Below, in pieces: positions 45,840-53,894 of a stretch of 64,000 nt of DNA. The first letter of the stretch is position 1, and the number at the start of each line of letters is the position of its first letter. A program made the position numbers and the translations under genes. The notes under the pieces are model-generated. The model worked only from the letters and a program-made list of their open reading frames with translations. It searched no databases and was not told where the DNA came from. The DNA lies in assembly GCA_016716715.1 (NCBI GenBank), contig JADJVE010000009.1:124001-188000 (forward strand). Direction: 5' to 3'. Source of the stretch: Acidobacteriota bacterium. Lineage in GTDB: Bacteria > Acidobacteriota > Thermoanaerobaculia > UBA5066.

Positions 45840-47135
45840 TCAGAAACGGTAGGTCAGGCCCAGGAGCCAGCGGTTTTGTGTCGCCGTGTCGTCGTCCAGC
45901 TGCTCCCCCGTCACGAGAAGCGAGAACGAGCGGGACATGTTCCAGATTCCCGAAAGGCTGTAGCGCCTCGAGGAAGGGCGGTTCACGATCGTGAGGCCGC
46001 CCGTGTCGGTGAGCTGCAGGACGGACAGCGACGTGGAGTAGTCGAGGGTCAGGTAGAACTTCGACCCGAGGCTCCTCCCGAGGGAGAAGTACCAGGCGTC
46101 GTAGCTGTTGCTGCCCGGGCGGTTCGTCCGGTTGTCCGACACGAACACGTCGAAGCCGGAGCCCGCGACGTTCATCGCCGAGAGGCCGAACTGCAAGCGG
46201 TCCTGCGCGACGTCGTCGCGGTTGCTCTTGTCCTGGTAGTAGCCCGCCCAGGCGCGCCACCCGCGGGCGAACTCGACGGTCGCGCGGCCGCCCATCGAGT
46301 CGAAGAGAAAGCCATCGAGGCTCTTGGCGTCGATCGGCCGGCCCGCGATCTGGTCCTGCGTGATCGACCGCGCGTCGATCGAGCGGCCGTGCTGGTAGAG
46401 CGCCTGGATCTCGAAGGCCCGTACGGGGGCCCAGCGGGCGGTCGCGAAGAAGTAGGCGAGGCCGCCGTTTCCCACCCCTCCGGGCCCGGTCAGGTCGTAT
46501 TCGGCCGCCTGGTAGAGGAAGAACTCCCGGCCGATCGGGATGAAGTTCGTGGTCGTGAGAACGTTCCGCTCCGCGAGGTTCTGGTTGCGGATCGTCACGA
46601 AGCCGAGCACGTCGCGCCAGCCGCGCTCGCCGTCGTACGCGACGTAGGCGCCGCCTTTCTTGACGTCCTGAACGTAGCCGGGGTCATAGCCCTTCGGCTC
46701 GAGACCGCCGAAGACGCCCATGCGGATCTTGCCGGCCCGCGTCTCGAGCGCGAGGCCGCCCACGCCGCCGAGGGCGCCGAGGTCGTTGAGGTACATCTGC
46801 CCGAGGCGGACGGCGACCTTGCCGTTTGCAACCCGGCCGCCGACCCACGCGTCGTAGACGGTCCAGCGGGGGTCGCGGTTCGCGACGGACGGGTACTCGG
46901 AGCCGCGGGCGTCGAGCGAGAACTCCATGCCGTCCAGGTCCCGCGGCGGCGTGTGAATCGAGACGGACCCGCTGAGCTCGTTGTAGGCGCTCGTCGTCCC
47001 GTCGACGTTCTTCGTGCGGATGACCTGCCCGAACACGGAGATGCGGCCCCAGTCGAGCGCCGACTGCGCCACGGCCGGAGCTCCCCATGCCGCGATCGCC
47101 GCGAGGACGGCGAGGTTCGCGAGGCCACGGCGCAT
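45840..47135 (-). CDS. outer-membrane beta-barrel, candidate porin of the multiheme cytochrome
   Basis: 431 residues. Signal peptide (LAVLAAIAAWGAPAVAQ), then alternating beta-strand pattern throughout (WTVYDAWVGGRVANGKVAVRLGQMYL; RRYSLSGIWNMSRSFSLLVTGEQL) and a terminal LGLTYRF, the aromatic C-terminus of BamA substrates. Its ATG overlaps the cytochrome stop (TGATG), so the two are made in step. Porin-cytochrome conduits (MtrAB and the unrelated Geobacter types) pair a barrel with a multiheme cytochrome in the same way. The barrel is smaller than MtrB (about 700 aa) and I do not recognise a known conduit family, so the conduit role is inferred from context. Confidence 0.82.
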   Translation of the reverse strand: MRRGLANLAVLAAIAAWGAPAVAQSALDWGRISVFGQVIRTKNVDGTTSAYNELSGSVSIHTPPRDLDGMEFSLDARGSEYPSVANRDPRWTVYDAWVGGRVANGKVAVRLGQMYLNDLGALGGVGGLALETRAGKIRMGVFGGLEPKGYDPGYVQDVKKGGAYVAYDGERGWRDVLGFVTIRNQNLAERNVLTTTNFIPIGREFFLYQAAEYDLTGPGGVGNGGLAYFFATARWAPVRAFEIQALYQHGRSIDARSITQDQIAGRPIDAKSLDGFLFDSMGGRATVEFARGWRAWAGYYQDKSNRDDVAQDRLQFGLSAMNVAGSGFDVFVSDNRTNRPGSNSYDAWYFSLGRSLGSKFYLTLDYSTSLSVLQLTDTGGLTIVNRPSSRRYSLSGIWNMSRSFSLLVTGEQLDDDTATQNRWLLGLTYRF

Positions 47136-50100
47136 CAGCCCTTCCCGTTCGGGTGGCACGAGTAGCACGCCGTCGACGTCCAGGAGTAGCCGGCGCGGCC
47201 CTTGTGCTTGTTGTCCGTCTGGGACTTCGTGTGGCAGCCGATGCAATTGAATACGGTGAACACGTTCACGGTCGTGTGGCACTGGTTGCAGGGAACGTTG
47301 TGGTTCGAGACGAGCGGGAAGTACGTGTGGTTGAACTTGCCCTGCTGCCAGGTCGCGTCCGTCGCCCTGTGGCAGGTGTCGCACGTCGTGGGGAAGCCGG
47401 CCGCGAGGTGGCTCGGGTTCTTCGAGCTGTTGTAGACAGTCAGATGGCAGCCGACGCACGTCAGCGGCGCGTTGCGGTACGGCGTCGTCGTGTGGCACTT
47501 GGCGCAGGCCTGCGTCGCGTGCACACCCACGAGCGCGAACGGCGTCATCGACGAGTGGTTGAAGATCGACGGTTTCCATGCGGGCGCCGAGAACTGGTGG
47601 CACGTGTCGCAGGCCGTCCCGAAACCGCCGGAAAGGTGCGGCGGGGTGACGGACGCGCGGAAGTCGTTCTGGTGACACGTGTAGCAGTCACGGGCCGTGC
47701 CCTTGTAGACGTTGTTCTTGTGGCAGGCGGTGCAGGCCTGCGTCACGTGGACGCCGGCGAGCGGGAACGTGGTGTTCGTCGAGTGGTTGAAGCTCGCGGG
47801 CCTCCAGGCCGGCGCCGAGAACTGGTGGCACGTGTCGCACGTCGTCGGGAAGCCGGAGGTCACGTGGGGCGGGGTGACGGACTTCTGGTAGTCGGCGAGG
47901 TGGCACGTGTAGCAGTCGCGGGCCGTGCCCTTGTAGACGTTGTTCCTGTGGCAGGCGCTGCAGAGCTGCGTCGTGTGGACGCCCGCGAGCGGGAAGGTCG
48001 TGGAGGTGGAGTGATTGAAGGTGGAGGGCTTCCAGGCCGGCGCGGAGAACTGATGGCAGGTGTCGCACGTCGTCGGGAAACCCGCCGAGGCGTGCGGTGG
48101 ATTGACCGACTTCTGGTAGTCGGGCTGGTGGCACGTCCAGCAGTCGCGGGCGGTGCCCTTGTAGACGTTGTTCTTGTGGCAGGCGGTGCACGCCTGGGTG
48201 ACGTGTGTGCCGGCGAGGAGGAACGTCGTGGCGGTGTTGTGGTTGAAGCTTGCGGGCTTCCAGGCCGGGTCGGCGAACTTGTGGCACGTGTCGCAGGTCG
48301 TCGGGAAGCCCGCGGCGACGTGGCCCGGGTTCACCGAGTTCTGGTACTGGGTCTTGTGGCACGTCCAGCAATCGCGGGCCGTCCCCTTGAAGACGTTGTT
48401 CTTGTGGCAGGCGCTGCAGAGCTGCGTCGTGTGCGTGCCGGCGAGCGGGAACGTCGTGGACGTCGAGTGATTGAAGGTGGAGGGCTTCCAGGCCGGCGCG
48501 GAGAACTGGTGGCACGTGTCGCAGGTCGTCGGGAAGCCCGCGGCGACGTGGCCCGGGTTCACGGAGTTCTGGAAGTCGGTCTTGTGGCAGGAGTAGCAGT
48601 CGCGGGGCGTGCCTTTGAACACGTTGGCGACGTGGCAGGTCGCGCAGGTCTGCGTCGCGTGGACGCCCGCGAGGGTGAACGTCGTCCCCGTGTTGTGGTT
48701 GAAGCTCGCAGGCCTCCACGCCGGGTCGGAGAACTTGTGGCACGTGTCGCAGGTCGTCGCGAATCCGGCGGCGACGTGCGGCGGGACCTTCGAGTTCTGG
48801 AAGTCGGTCTTGTGGCAGGAGTAGCAGTCGCGGGGCGTGCCCTTGAACACGTTGTTGACGTGGCAGGTCGCGCAGCTCTGCGTCGCGTGGACGCCCGCGA
48901 GGGCGAACGTCGTCGCCGTGTTGTGGTTGAAGCTCGCGGGCTTCCACGCCGGGTCCGTGTACTTGTGGCACGTGTCGCAGGTCGTCGCGAAGGCGGCGGC
49001 CGGGTGCGACGGGTTCTTGGAGTTCTGGTAGTCGGCCTTGTGGCAGGAGTAGCAGTCGCGCGGCGTGCCCTTGAACACGTTGTTGACGTGGCAGGCCGTG
49101 CACGCCTGCGTCACGTGGACGCCGGCGAGGACGAACGTCGTCGTCACGTTGTGGTTGAACCCGGCGTCCTTCCAGTTCGGAGCCGAGAACTTGTGGCAGG
49201 AATCGCACGCCGTGGGGAACGCCGCGGCGGCGTGCGGCGGGTTCTTCGAGGCCTGGTAGTCCGTCCGGTGGCACGTGAAGCAGTCTCGGGGCGTGCCCTT
49301 GAATACGTTGTTCTTGTGGCACGCGGCACAGGGCTGCGTTACATGGACTCCGGCCAGCGGGAACGTCGCGTGCGTGAAGCTCGCGCCCTGCCACGTAGGC
49401 GACGAGGCCTTGTGGCAGCCGGTGCAGTCCGTCGGGAACCCGCCCGCGGCGTGGCTTGGGTTCTGGACGCGCTCGTAGTCCGTGCGGTGGCAGGAATAGC
49501 AGTCGCGCGACGTCCCCTTGAAGACCTGGGCCTTGTGGCAGGACTCGCAGTCGAGCGTCCGGTGGGGCGTCTCGAGGGTGAAGCTCGTCGCGGCCGCGTG
49601 GCTCCACGTGACGGCGCTCCACGTGATGGGCCGGTGGCAGGTCTGGCAATCGCCGCCGAGAGCCGTCTTGAATCGGTCGTCCTGCTTGCGGATCCAGTGG
49701 CAGTCGTAACAGCCCGTGGGGGTGCCCTTGAGGACGCCCTTGAGGTGGCAGCTTGCGCAGGGGACTGCGAGGTGCTTGCCCTCCAGCGTGAAGGCGGCCG
49801 TCTTGTGAAAGGCGCGAGACGCAGTCCGCCAGATGACGGCGTTGTGGCAGGAGGCGCAGTCGCGCCCGAGGGCGCCGCGGTGCGCGTCCTCATGGCAGTG
49901 CGAGCAGGCGACCGGGACCGTATACCTCACGGCGGTCCCCCGGCCGGCCGGGTAGTCCGCGGTCTCCTTCTTGTGGCACTCGGCGCACGCGATCGTCGCG
50001 TGTTTGGCGACGAAGAACTCCGCGGTCTCCTTCTTCTTCGGGTGCTTGAACGCTGCAACCTTGAACGAGGAAGAGTCGTGGCAGGTCTCGCAGCGCGGCG

Positions 50101-51721
50101 AGAGCTGGCCGAGGTGCGGATCCTTGTGGCAGGTCTTGCACTCCGGAGAGATCCCGGTCAGGCGGACCGCCGTCCCGGTCCCCGCCGGGAACTTCGCGGC
50201 CTCCTTCGCGTGGCACTTCGCGCACGGAACGGTCTCGTGCTTGCCCGTGAGTTGGAACTTCGAGGCCGTGTGGACGAAGAGGTCCGCCTTGTAGCCCTTC
50301 TCCCTGAGGCCGTGGCACTTCGCGCAGTCGGTGCCCACCTGGCCGAGGTGCGGGTCCTTGTGGCAGGCGGCGCACTCGTACGGGACGCCCTTGTACTGTC
50401 GCGAGACCGCGGGCGGCGCCGCGGTGCCTCTCACGAGTCCGCCCGCGGGAGCAGAGGCTTCGGACTTGTGGCACTTTTCGCACGCGACCCCGGCGTGGGC
50501 GCCCTGGAAGAACTCGGGCTGGCGCGGGTGCTGGAACGCCGAGAGCTTGAAGGAACTCGTCCCGTGGCAGGTCTGGCAGGTCGTCCCCAGCTTTCCCTTG
50601 TGGAAGTCGGTGTGACAGGAGGCGCACGCGGACTTCGCGCCGCGGAAATCGACGGTCCGCTGAGAGACCGGCATGTTGACGCGGGCCTGCACGCCCGCCG
50701 GCTTGTGGCAGGCGACGCACGTGGCGGTCGCGTGCTTGCCGTCGAGAGCGAACTTCGTGCGCGCGGCGTGGTCGAACTTCGCGGGCTTGAAACCGGCCTC
50801 CGTGTGGCACGCCGCGCAGTCCTCGCCGGGGAAGAGGCCCTTGTGGGCGTCCTGGTGGCAGTCGGCGCAGCGCGTGAACCTGAGCTTGACGAGCGTCGTG
50901 GGCTTGACGTGGCACGTCTTGCAAGCGACGGCCGCGTGACGGCCCTTGAGCGGGTAACCGGTCCTGGCGTGGTCGAACTTCTGGCCCTCGGCGAGCGTCT
51001 TGAAGCTCGTCGTGACGTGGCACGTCGTGCACGTCCCGAGCGAGGGGACGTGGGGGTTCTTGTGGCAGTCCTCGCAGGCGCCGAAGCGCTCGATCCGGTA
51101 CTGGCCCTTCGTCTTGTGGCAGCTCTCGCAAGGCGCCTTGGCGTGCGCCCCGGTCAGCGGGTACTTCGTCCTGGAATGGTCGAAGCCCTTCTTCGTGTCC
51201 TTGAAGGCCACGTTCGTGGGGTGGCACGTCTGGCAGGTGGCGCCGAGGGTCCCGTTGTGGACGTCCTTGTGACAGGACGCGCACGACGGGGAGACGCTGA
51301 GGTACGAGCGCGCCTTGTGGCAGGCCTTGCACTCGAGCGGCGCGTGCAGGCCGTCGAGGGCGAACCCGGCCTCGCCCTTGTGGTCGAAGCCCTTCGCCTC
51401 GAAGTGCCGGAGGTCTCCGTCGACGCCCGCGTGCTCGACGTGACACCCCGCGCAGTCCTTTCCCGTGACCTCGCGATGGACGCCCTTCTTCGCCTTGATG
51501 CGCTCGGCGACGGGCTTGTGGCATTCGAGACACCGCGCGGCGGTGACCTGGCGGCCCGGCTCGTGGCAGCTCTGGCACTTGTCGAGACCCTCGAGCTTCG
51601 CGTGCGGCTTGGAAAGCTTTCCGGGCGAGACGAGGCTGCCGAGCCCCTGCGCTCCCCGAGCCTCCGGCGTGGCCCAAAGGGCCGCCAAGCCGAGGGCGAG
51701 AAGCGTCCGGCGGACGGTCAC
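47135..51721 (-). CDS. giant multiheme c-type cytochrome, 60 CXXCH motifs
   Basis: 1528 residues with a signal peptide (TLLALGLAALWATPEARG) and no other membrane segment, so exported through Sec and loaded with heme in the periplasm. By manual count there are 60 CXXCH motifs, about one per 25 residues. Residues 40-730 hold 28 motifs in doubled-CXXCH style units (FDH ... L-G-x-H-x4-C-x2-C-H). Residues about 730-1414 are nine tandem 76-residue units with three motifs each (TCDTCH, ACTACH or SCATCH, RDCYSCH), and the rest is a degenerate unit plus a terminal CYSCH. Extra His residues (HATQ, HVAAG, FNHNT) at fixed positions are likely sixth ligands. GTG start with GAAGGTG upstream. Function in long-range electron transfer is inferred; the partner barrel is directly downstream and ccm genes flank both. 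Confidence 0.95.
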   Translation of the reverse strand: MTVRRTLLALGLAALWATPEARGAQGLGSLVSPGKLSKPHAKLEGLDKCQSCHEPGRQVTAARCLECHKPVAERIKAKKGVHREVTGKDCAGCHVEHAGVDGDLRHFEAKGFDHKGEAGFALDGLHAPLECKACHKARSYLSVSPSCASCHKDVHNGTLGATCQTCHPTNVAFKDTKKGFDHSRTKYPLTGAHAKAPCESCHKTKGQYRIERFGACEDCHKNPHVPSLGTCTTCHVTTSFKTLAEGQKFDHARTGYPLKGRHAAVACKTCHVKPTTLVKLRFTRCADCHQDAHKGLFPGEDCAACHTEAGFKPAKFDHAARTKFALDGKHATATCVACHKPAGVQARVNMPVSQRTVDFRGAKSACASCHTDFHKGKLGTTCQTCHGTSSFKLSAFQHPRQPEFFQGAHAGVACEKCHKSEASAPAGGLVRGTAAPPAVSRQYKGVPYECAACHKDPHLGQVGTDCAKCHGLREKGYKADLFVHTASKFQLTGKHETVPCAKCHAKEAAKFPAGTGTAVRLTGISPECKTCHKDPHLGQLSPRCETCHDSSSFKVAAFKHPKKKETAEFFVAKHATIACAECHKKETADYPAGRGTAVRYTVPVACSHCHEDAHRGALGRDCASCHNAVIWRTASRAFHKTAAFTLEGKHLAVPCASCHLKGVLKGTPTGCYDCHWIRKQDDRFKTALGGDCQTCHRPITWSAVTWSHAAATSFTLETPHRTLDCESCHKAQVFKGTSRDCYSCHRTDYERVQNPSHAAGGFPTDCTGCHKASSPTWQGASFTHATFPLAGVHVTQPCAACHKNNVFKGTPRDCFTCHRTDYQASKNPPHAAAAFPTACDSCHKFSAPNWKDAGFNHNVTTTFVLAGVHVTQACTACHVNNVFKGTPRDCYSCHKADYQNSKNPSHPAAAFATTCDTCHKYTDPAWKPASFNHNTATTFALAGVHATQSCATCHVNNVFKGTPRDCYSCHKTDFQNSKVPPHVAAGFATTCDTCHKFSDPAWRPASFNHNTGTTFTLAGVHATQTCATCHVANVFKGTPRDCYSCHKTDFQNSVNPGHVAAGFPTTCDTCHQFSAPAWKPSTFNHSTSTTFPLAGTHTTQLCSACHKNNVFKGTARDCWTCHKTQYQNSVNPGHVAAGFPTTCDTCHKFADPAWKPASFNHNTATTFLLAGTHVTQACTACHKNNVYKGTARDCWTCHQPDYQKSVNPPHASAGFPTTCDTCHQFSAPAWKPSTFNHSTSTTFPLAGVHTTQLCSACHRNNVYKGTARDCYTCHLADYQKSVTPPHVTSGFPTTCDTCHQFSAPAWRPASFNHSTNTTFPLAGVHVTQACTACHKNNVYKGTARDCYTCHQNDFRASVTPPHLSGGFGTACDTCHQFSAPAWKPSIFNHSSMTPFALVGVHATQACAKCHTTTPYRNAPLTCVGCHLTVYNSSKNPSHLAAGFPTTCDTCHRATDATWQQGKFNHTYFPLVSNHNVPCNQCHTTVNVFTVFNCIGCHTKSQTDNKHKGRAGYSWTSTACYSCHPNGKG
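47470..49530 (-). repeat. nine tandem 228-bp units inside the cytochrome gene
   Basis: The string coding for G-T-[AP]-R-D-C-[YWF]-[ST]-C-H recurs every 228 bases (for example complement positions near 47693, 47921, 48149, 48377, 48605, 48833, 49061). Each unit codes 76 residues and three heme sites. Identity is high but not perfect, so copies are older than the 396-bp repeats. Confidence 0.9.
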
Positions 51722-51823
51722 CTAGTCACCTTCGTAGTCCAATCCCCTCTACCCGAATGAGTTAATGCCATTTTGTCCCGGGAAAGAGGTCGTTCCGTGG
51801 ACACGCCGACGCGGAAAACGACG

Positions 51824-51886
51824 TCTCAACCCGACCTGTCGGGCTTTGTTGAGAGTGAATCCGGCTAACGTTGAGAAATCGTCTCA
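51824..51886 (-). promoter_or_regulatory. TTGAGA/TCTCAA repeat array upstream of the cytochrome gene
   Basis: In the 173-base gap between ccmB and the cytochrome: TCTCAA (51824-51829), TTGAGA (51849-51854), TTGAGA (51871-51876) and TCTCA (51882-51886). The two TTGAGA copies are 22 bases apart. Nested inside the first pair is CCCGAC-CT-GTCGGG (51830-51843). This arrangement looks like a multi-site operator about 100-165 bases before the GTG. No convincing promoter hexamer was identified between it and the gene. Confidence 0.45.
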
Positions 51887-51894
51887 GGACCGGG

Positions 51895-52593
51895 CTACTC
51901 GCGCCAGACGGCGTCGAAGAGCGCGAAGGCCGCCGTCGTGACGACGCCGTCGTACGCCACGAGCACCCGCACGAAGTCGAGGCCCGCCGAGAAGTCCACA
52001 TCCCGCGCCGCCACCTGCGTGCCCGAGACGGCCGCGATGAGCGGCGGGAGAAGGAGCGGGATGGAGAGCACGGCGAAGAGCGCTCCCTTGGCTGACGCCT
52101 TCGAAACAAGCGCCGCCGTGAACGTGGAGGCGCCCGCGAGGCCGAGGCAGCCGAGCACCAGGAGCGCGACGAAGAGAGATGGACAGGCGATCTCGAAGGA
52201 GGTCAGGACGAGGAAGAGCGGCACGATGAACGCCGTCACCGCGAAGAGAAGAACGATGTTCACGAGGTACTTGCCGAGGAGGACCGCGGCGGGCGGCGCC
52301 GCGAGCCGCAGGGCGGCGGCCGTTCCGCCCTCCTCTTCCTTCACGAACACGCGCGCGAGGCCCGTCATCGCCGAGAAGAAGATGACGATCCACAGGAGCA
52401 CCGCGTTCACGGTGGGCCGGTCCTCGGGCGCGAGGCGCGTCGGGCCGACGGCGTAACCGACGAGGACGAGGACCGCGAACGCGAAGAGGAAGAGCGCGTT
52501 CACGGCAACCCGCGTGCGCCATTCCGCGAGGAGGTCCTTTCGGAGGATGGCGAGAGCGGCCTCGAGGAGGGGTGCGGGCCGGCGCGCGCTCAT
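51895..52593 (-). CDS. ccmB: CcmB heme exporter membrane subunit
   Basis: 232 residues, six membrane segments (VNALFLFAFAVLVLVGYAVG; TVNAVLLWIVIFFSAMTGLARVF at the N-terminal half). FVKEEEGGTAAALRLAAPPAAVLLGKYL is the family's conserved cytoplasmic loop. With CcmA forms the ABC unit that releases holo-CcmE. ATG overlaps the ccmA stop (ATGA). Confidence 0.93.
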   Translation of the reverse strand: MSARRPAPLLEAALAILRKDLLAEWRTRVAVNALFLFAFAVLVLVGYAVGPTRLAPEDRPTVNAVLLWIVIFFSAMTGLARVFVKEEEGGTAAALRLAAPPAAVLLGKYLVNIVLLFAVTAFIVPLFLVLTSFEIACPSLFVALLVLGCLGLAGASTFTAALVSKASAKGALFAVLSIPLLLPPLIAAVSGTQVAARDVDFSAGLDFVRVLVAYDGVVTTAAFALFDAVWRE

Positions 52594-53207
52594 AACGACA
52601 CGGTCTCGTCGGCCAGCGCGAGGTCCCGCGGATCGTTCGAGGCGATGATCGCGATTCCCCGGGCGCGCTGAGCGGCTACGACTCGGGCGACGACTTCGAC
52701 GCCGTCTGCGTCGAGGTTCGAGGACGGCTCATCGAGGAAAAGGACGGCGGGGTCGTGGAGCGTCGCGTACGCAAGCTTGACGCGCTGGCGCTGGCCCGTA
52801 GAAAGAGAAGAGAGAGATTTCTTCGAGTGTGAATTCTCGGGAAGGCCGACTCCCGCGAGGAGCTCTATCGCGCGGGAAGTCGCTCGCCCGCGGACCCTTT
52901 CGAAGAAATCGAGGTTCTCCTCTGCGGTCAGCTCTCCGTAGAGGGCGAGATCCGGCGCCACCCACCCGATGCACCACGGAACGTCACGGGGGCCGAAGCC
53001 CGCCCCCTCTTCACCTTCAAAGAAAATCTTCGTGCTTCCGGCGCTCGGACGGATCAGGCCCGCGAGGGTCTTGAGGAGCGTCGTCTTTCCGCTCCCGTTC
53101 GAACCCGCGACGCCGAGGACGCTCCCCGCCGGGACCTCGAACGACAGCGGGCCGAAGATCCTCCGGGCGCCATAGGAGCGCGTCAGGCCATCGACAACGA
53201 GACGCAT
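52590..53207 (-). CDS. ccmA: CcmA ABC ATPase
   Basis: 205 residues. Walker A GSNGSGKTT, signature LSTGQRQRV, Walker B VLFLDEPSSNLD, and SNDPRD in place of the H-loop His (the usual His is not evident; the chain reads IASNDPRDLAL). Two short segments, FFEGEEGAGF and ENSHSKKSLSSLS, coincide with AT-richer patches. First gene of ccmA-ccmB; the ATG is 25 bases from the divergent DUF374 gene. Confidence 0.9.
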   Translation of the reverse strand: MRLVVDGLTRSYGARRIFGPLSFEVPAGSVLGVAGSNGSGKTTLLKTLAGLIRPSAGSTKIFFEGEEGAGFGPRDVPWCIGWVAPDLALYGELTAEENLDFFERVRGRATSRAIELLAGVGLPENSHSKKSLSSLSTGQRQRVKLAYATLHDPAVLFLDEPSSNLDADGVEVVARVVAAQRARGIAIIASNDPRDLALADETVSL

Positions 53208-53218
53208 GCGGGCGGAAG

Positions 53219-53224
53219 GATAAT
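53219..53224 (+). promoter_or_regulatory. candidate -10 element, leaderless type (GATAAT)
   Basis: GATAAT with 7 bases to the GTG at 53232, in the divergent gap with ccmA. Confidence 0.45.
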
Positions 53225-53231
53225 CCCTCCC

Positions 53232-53894
53232 GTGGTGCAGCGATTTCTCGGCGTCCTCGTCTTTCTCGCGATCTCGCTCTGGAAGGCGACGCTCCGCATC
53301 ACGATCGTCGGCGAGGAGAACCGGCAGGCGATCCGCGCGAAGGGGAAGAAGCCGCTCCACGCGATCTGGCACCAGCGGATGGTGGGCGGGATCCTCGCGC
53401 ACCGGGGCGAGGGCTACGTCACGATGGCCTCGAAGAGCGAGGACGGGGAGATCATCGCGACGTTCCTCAAGTACTGGGGCTTCGTCGCGGCGCGCGGCTC
53501 GTCCTCGCGCGGGGGCGACGTCGCCTCCGCCGAGTTCCTCGAGGCCCTGGCGTCGGCTCCCGGCGGAGCGCTGACGCCCGACGGCCCGCGCGGGCCCGCG
53601 CGGACGTGCAAGCGCGGAATCCTCGTCCTGGCCGAGCAGGGGAGCGGCCTCGTCCTGCCGTCGTCCTCGTCGTCGTCGAACCCGCGCTTCCTGAACTCGT
53701 GGGACCGTTTCCTCATGCCGCTCCCGTTCTCGCGGTGCGTCGTCGTCTTCGGGCCGCCGCTCGAGCGGGGGGGCGAGGAGACCGAGGCGACGTTCCTCGC
53801 CCGGGCAGCTGCCGCGATCGACGCCGCGACCGACGAGGCGGACCGTCTCTGCGGCGTCGCGAACGCGCCGCGCGAAAGGCTGAGGAAGGCATGA
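53232..53894 (+). CDS. DUF374 lysophospholipid acyltransferase-like protein
   Basis: 220 residues. N-terminal hydrophobic segment (FLGVLVFLAISLWKATL), WHQRMVGG (the HQR-type motif in place of Hx4D), ARGSSSRGG, and TPDGPRGPARTCKRG, which together define DUF374, related to LpxL/lysophospholipid acyltransferases. Probable acyl transfer at the inner membrane, perhaps to lipid A-like molecules. GTG start next to the promoter. Its stop overlaps the next gene's ATG. Confidence 0.85.
   Translation: MVQRFLGVLVFLAISLWKATLRITIVGEENRQAIRAKGKKPLHAIWHQRMVGGILAHRGEGYVTMASKSEDGEIIATFLKYWGFVAARGSSSRGGDVASAEFLEALASAPGGALTPDGPRGPARTCKRGILVLAEQGSGLVLPSSSSSSNPRFLNSWDRFLMPLPFSRCVVVFGPPLERGGEETEATFLARAAAAIDAATDEADRLCGVANAPRERLRKA

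Noticed and set aside
47470..49530. CRISPR-like regular spacing of short repeats
   Set aside because: The 228-bp periodicity is coding (76 residues, three heme motifs) and the between-repeat sequence is also conserved; no cas gene is present.
47087..51760. Long open frame of about 1550 codons on the plus strand, antisense to the cytochrome gene
   Set aside because: It follows from GC-rich third positions opposite the repeats; it is Arg/Val/Gly biased, has no motif, no signal peptide and no ribosome site, while the minus strand has 60 CXXCH motifs.
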